A DNA stretch of 23,195 bases from SZUA-430 sp034440175. Lineage in GTDB: Bacteria > Pseudomonadota > Alphaproteobacteria > Micropepsales > Micropepsaceae. This document shows, in pieces, positions 22,608 to 23,195 of the stretch. A model generated the notes under the pieces. That model did not search any database. It had not been told where the DNA came from and was given only the letters and a program-made list of their open reading frames with translations. The DNA is taken from positions 1 to 23,195 of the forward strand of contig JAWXBO010000090.1 in assembly GCA_034440175.1 (NCBI GenBank). The letters run 5' to 3'. Each line of letters starts with the position of its first letter. The stretch's first letter is position 1. Position numbers and translations under genes: made by a program.

Positions 22608-23195
22608 TCTTAGCAGACGAAATACATTAAGAAAGCAATGGAGTTGCGTTGGCCAATTCTTGGAAGCTCGCAATCAATGCTTACGCCGCCCAAAATTCCC
22701 TAGCGTTTCCGATGATGTGACGTTTGCACAAAATTACAGTCAATCGCACGCCTTGGCCAAACGCCACACTTGCAATCCGCTCAATCGTTCTATATACGTT
22801 CTGAGAAGCCTACCGAAGTTATTTCATACTCAGCTCCCCCATTGGGGCGCGTTGGCGTCTTGCCGTGCACGCTCACTGTGCACTTCCGAAAACCCATTAG
22901 GAAGGTCACTGCTTTGGCAAAACATCAGCAAGATCTTCTGGGGTCAAATGGGCGCGAAAGAATGAACATCATGCCACCCAAGATTGCACCCTCAGCCAAA
23001 AACCGCAGAAAACCGTTTAGCGCTCAGCCGAGCGCCCACCCCGTGCATGATGCGTGCACGCTAACGAAATCTGGCGGCTTTCCGGGATTTTCGACGAAAA
23101 TGCCGCTTCGAAAAATGGCGGAAAACCTTATCATGTACACATGCACGCAGAATCGAGAATCACACCCCCGAGCCCCTCACCCCACCCCAATCAAC
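22598..23195. other. 598-bp region without a convincing gene
   Basis: About 50% GC in a hand-counted 60-base sample (22741-22800), with no recognisable product in any frame. It contains a 13-bp near-repeat (CGTGCACGCTCAC at 22864-22876 and CGTGCACGCTAAC at 23053-23065), a third TGCACGC at 23142-23148, an inverted GTGCA/TGCAC pair near 23043-23059, and a perfect 15-bp palindrome ATTTTCGACGAAAAT (23087-23101). A frame from 22962 stays open to the window edge but looks non-coding. This may be the edge of an acquired segment or the upstream region of a gene beyond the window. Confidence 0.5.

Noticed and set aside
22660..22965. 101-residue plus-strand frame starting with TTG
   Set aside because: TTG start, no ribosome site, no domain or membrane pattern, and composition typical of non-coding DNA.
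22962..23195. Plus-strand frame open to the window edge, starting MNIMPPKIAPSAKNRRK
   Set aside because: No ribosome site, composition and residue pattern look random, and no family is recognised. A gene beginning here cannot be excluded without more sequence.

Overview
This 23.2-kb window looks like a chromosomal segment of an alphaproteobacterium. The supporting signs are high GC, an IalB-family gene beside rlmN and argG, a DUF2244 membrane protein, YggT next to folD, a Rhizobium etli-type (class 3) asparaginase and a GcvA-like LysR regulator. I cannot fix the genus. The left 19.4 kb reads as ordinary chromosome interrupted by a large surface-protein locus. The right end (from about 19.5 kb) has clearly lower GC and looks acquired.

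Layout. 1-788: 3' part of an acyl-CoA dehydrogenase-fold flavoprotein, overlapping dapB (785-1603, lysine/diaminopimelate synthesis) by four bases. On the minus strand follow a DUF2244 membrane protein, a small secreted protein possibly related to FliL, and tRNA-Ala(CGC). 2940-4465 is a tight plus-strand cluster: YggT membrane protein, folD and a VOC-fold protein. 4493-11929 holds two type V secreted surface proteins in tandem on the minus strand: a YadA-like trimeric autotransporter (promoter-proximal) and a 1868-residue classical autotransporter with twelve copies of a ~95-residue beta-strand repeat. A 444-bp gene-free stretch with a strong hairpin separates them from a small membrane-anchored protein of unknown function. 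argG and rlmN form a minus-strand pair. A terminator separates them from an IalB-family secreted protein. Then come an asparaginase and a quinone oxidoreductase on the plus strand.

18182-18315 is an unusual 134-bp element: two perfect 56-bp inverted arms, each able to fold into two hairpins (REP/BIME-like). Next to it, on the minus strand, is a possible 29-codon gene whose product carries a GFFGWFFGW-type motif. A LysR regulator follows, with a near-consensus promoter placed so that its mRNA should be leaderless. The right end encodes a 1030-residue PLD nuclease-SF2 helicase-DUF3427 protein. Its start codon lies inside a 17-bp palindrome, and beyond it are 598 bp without a convincing gene.

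The best candidates for undescribed biology are (i) the stand-alone PLD-helicase-DUF3427 protein as a possible nucleic-acid defence enzyme with an autoregulatory-looking start, (ii) the co-transcribed type Vc/Va adhesin pair with unusual cysteine pairs and higher-order repeats, and (iii) the palindromic element with its adjacent micro-ORF.
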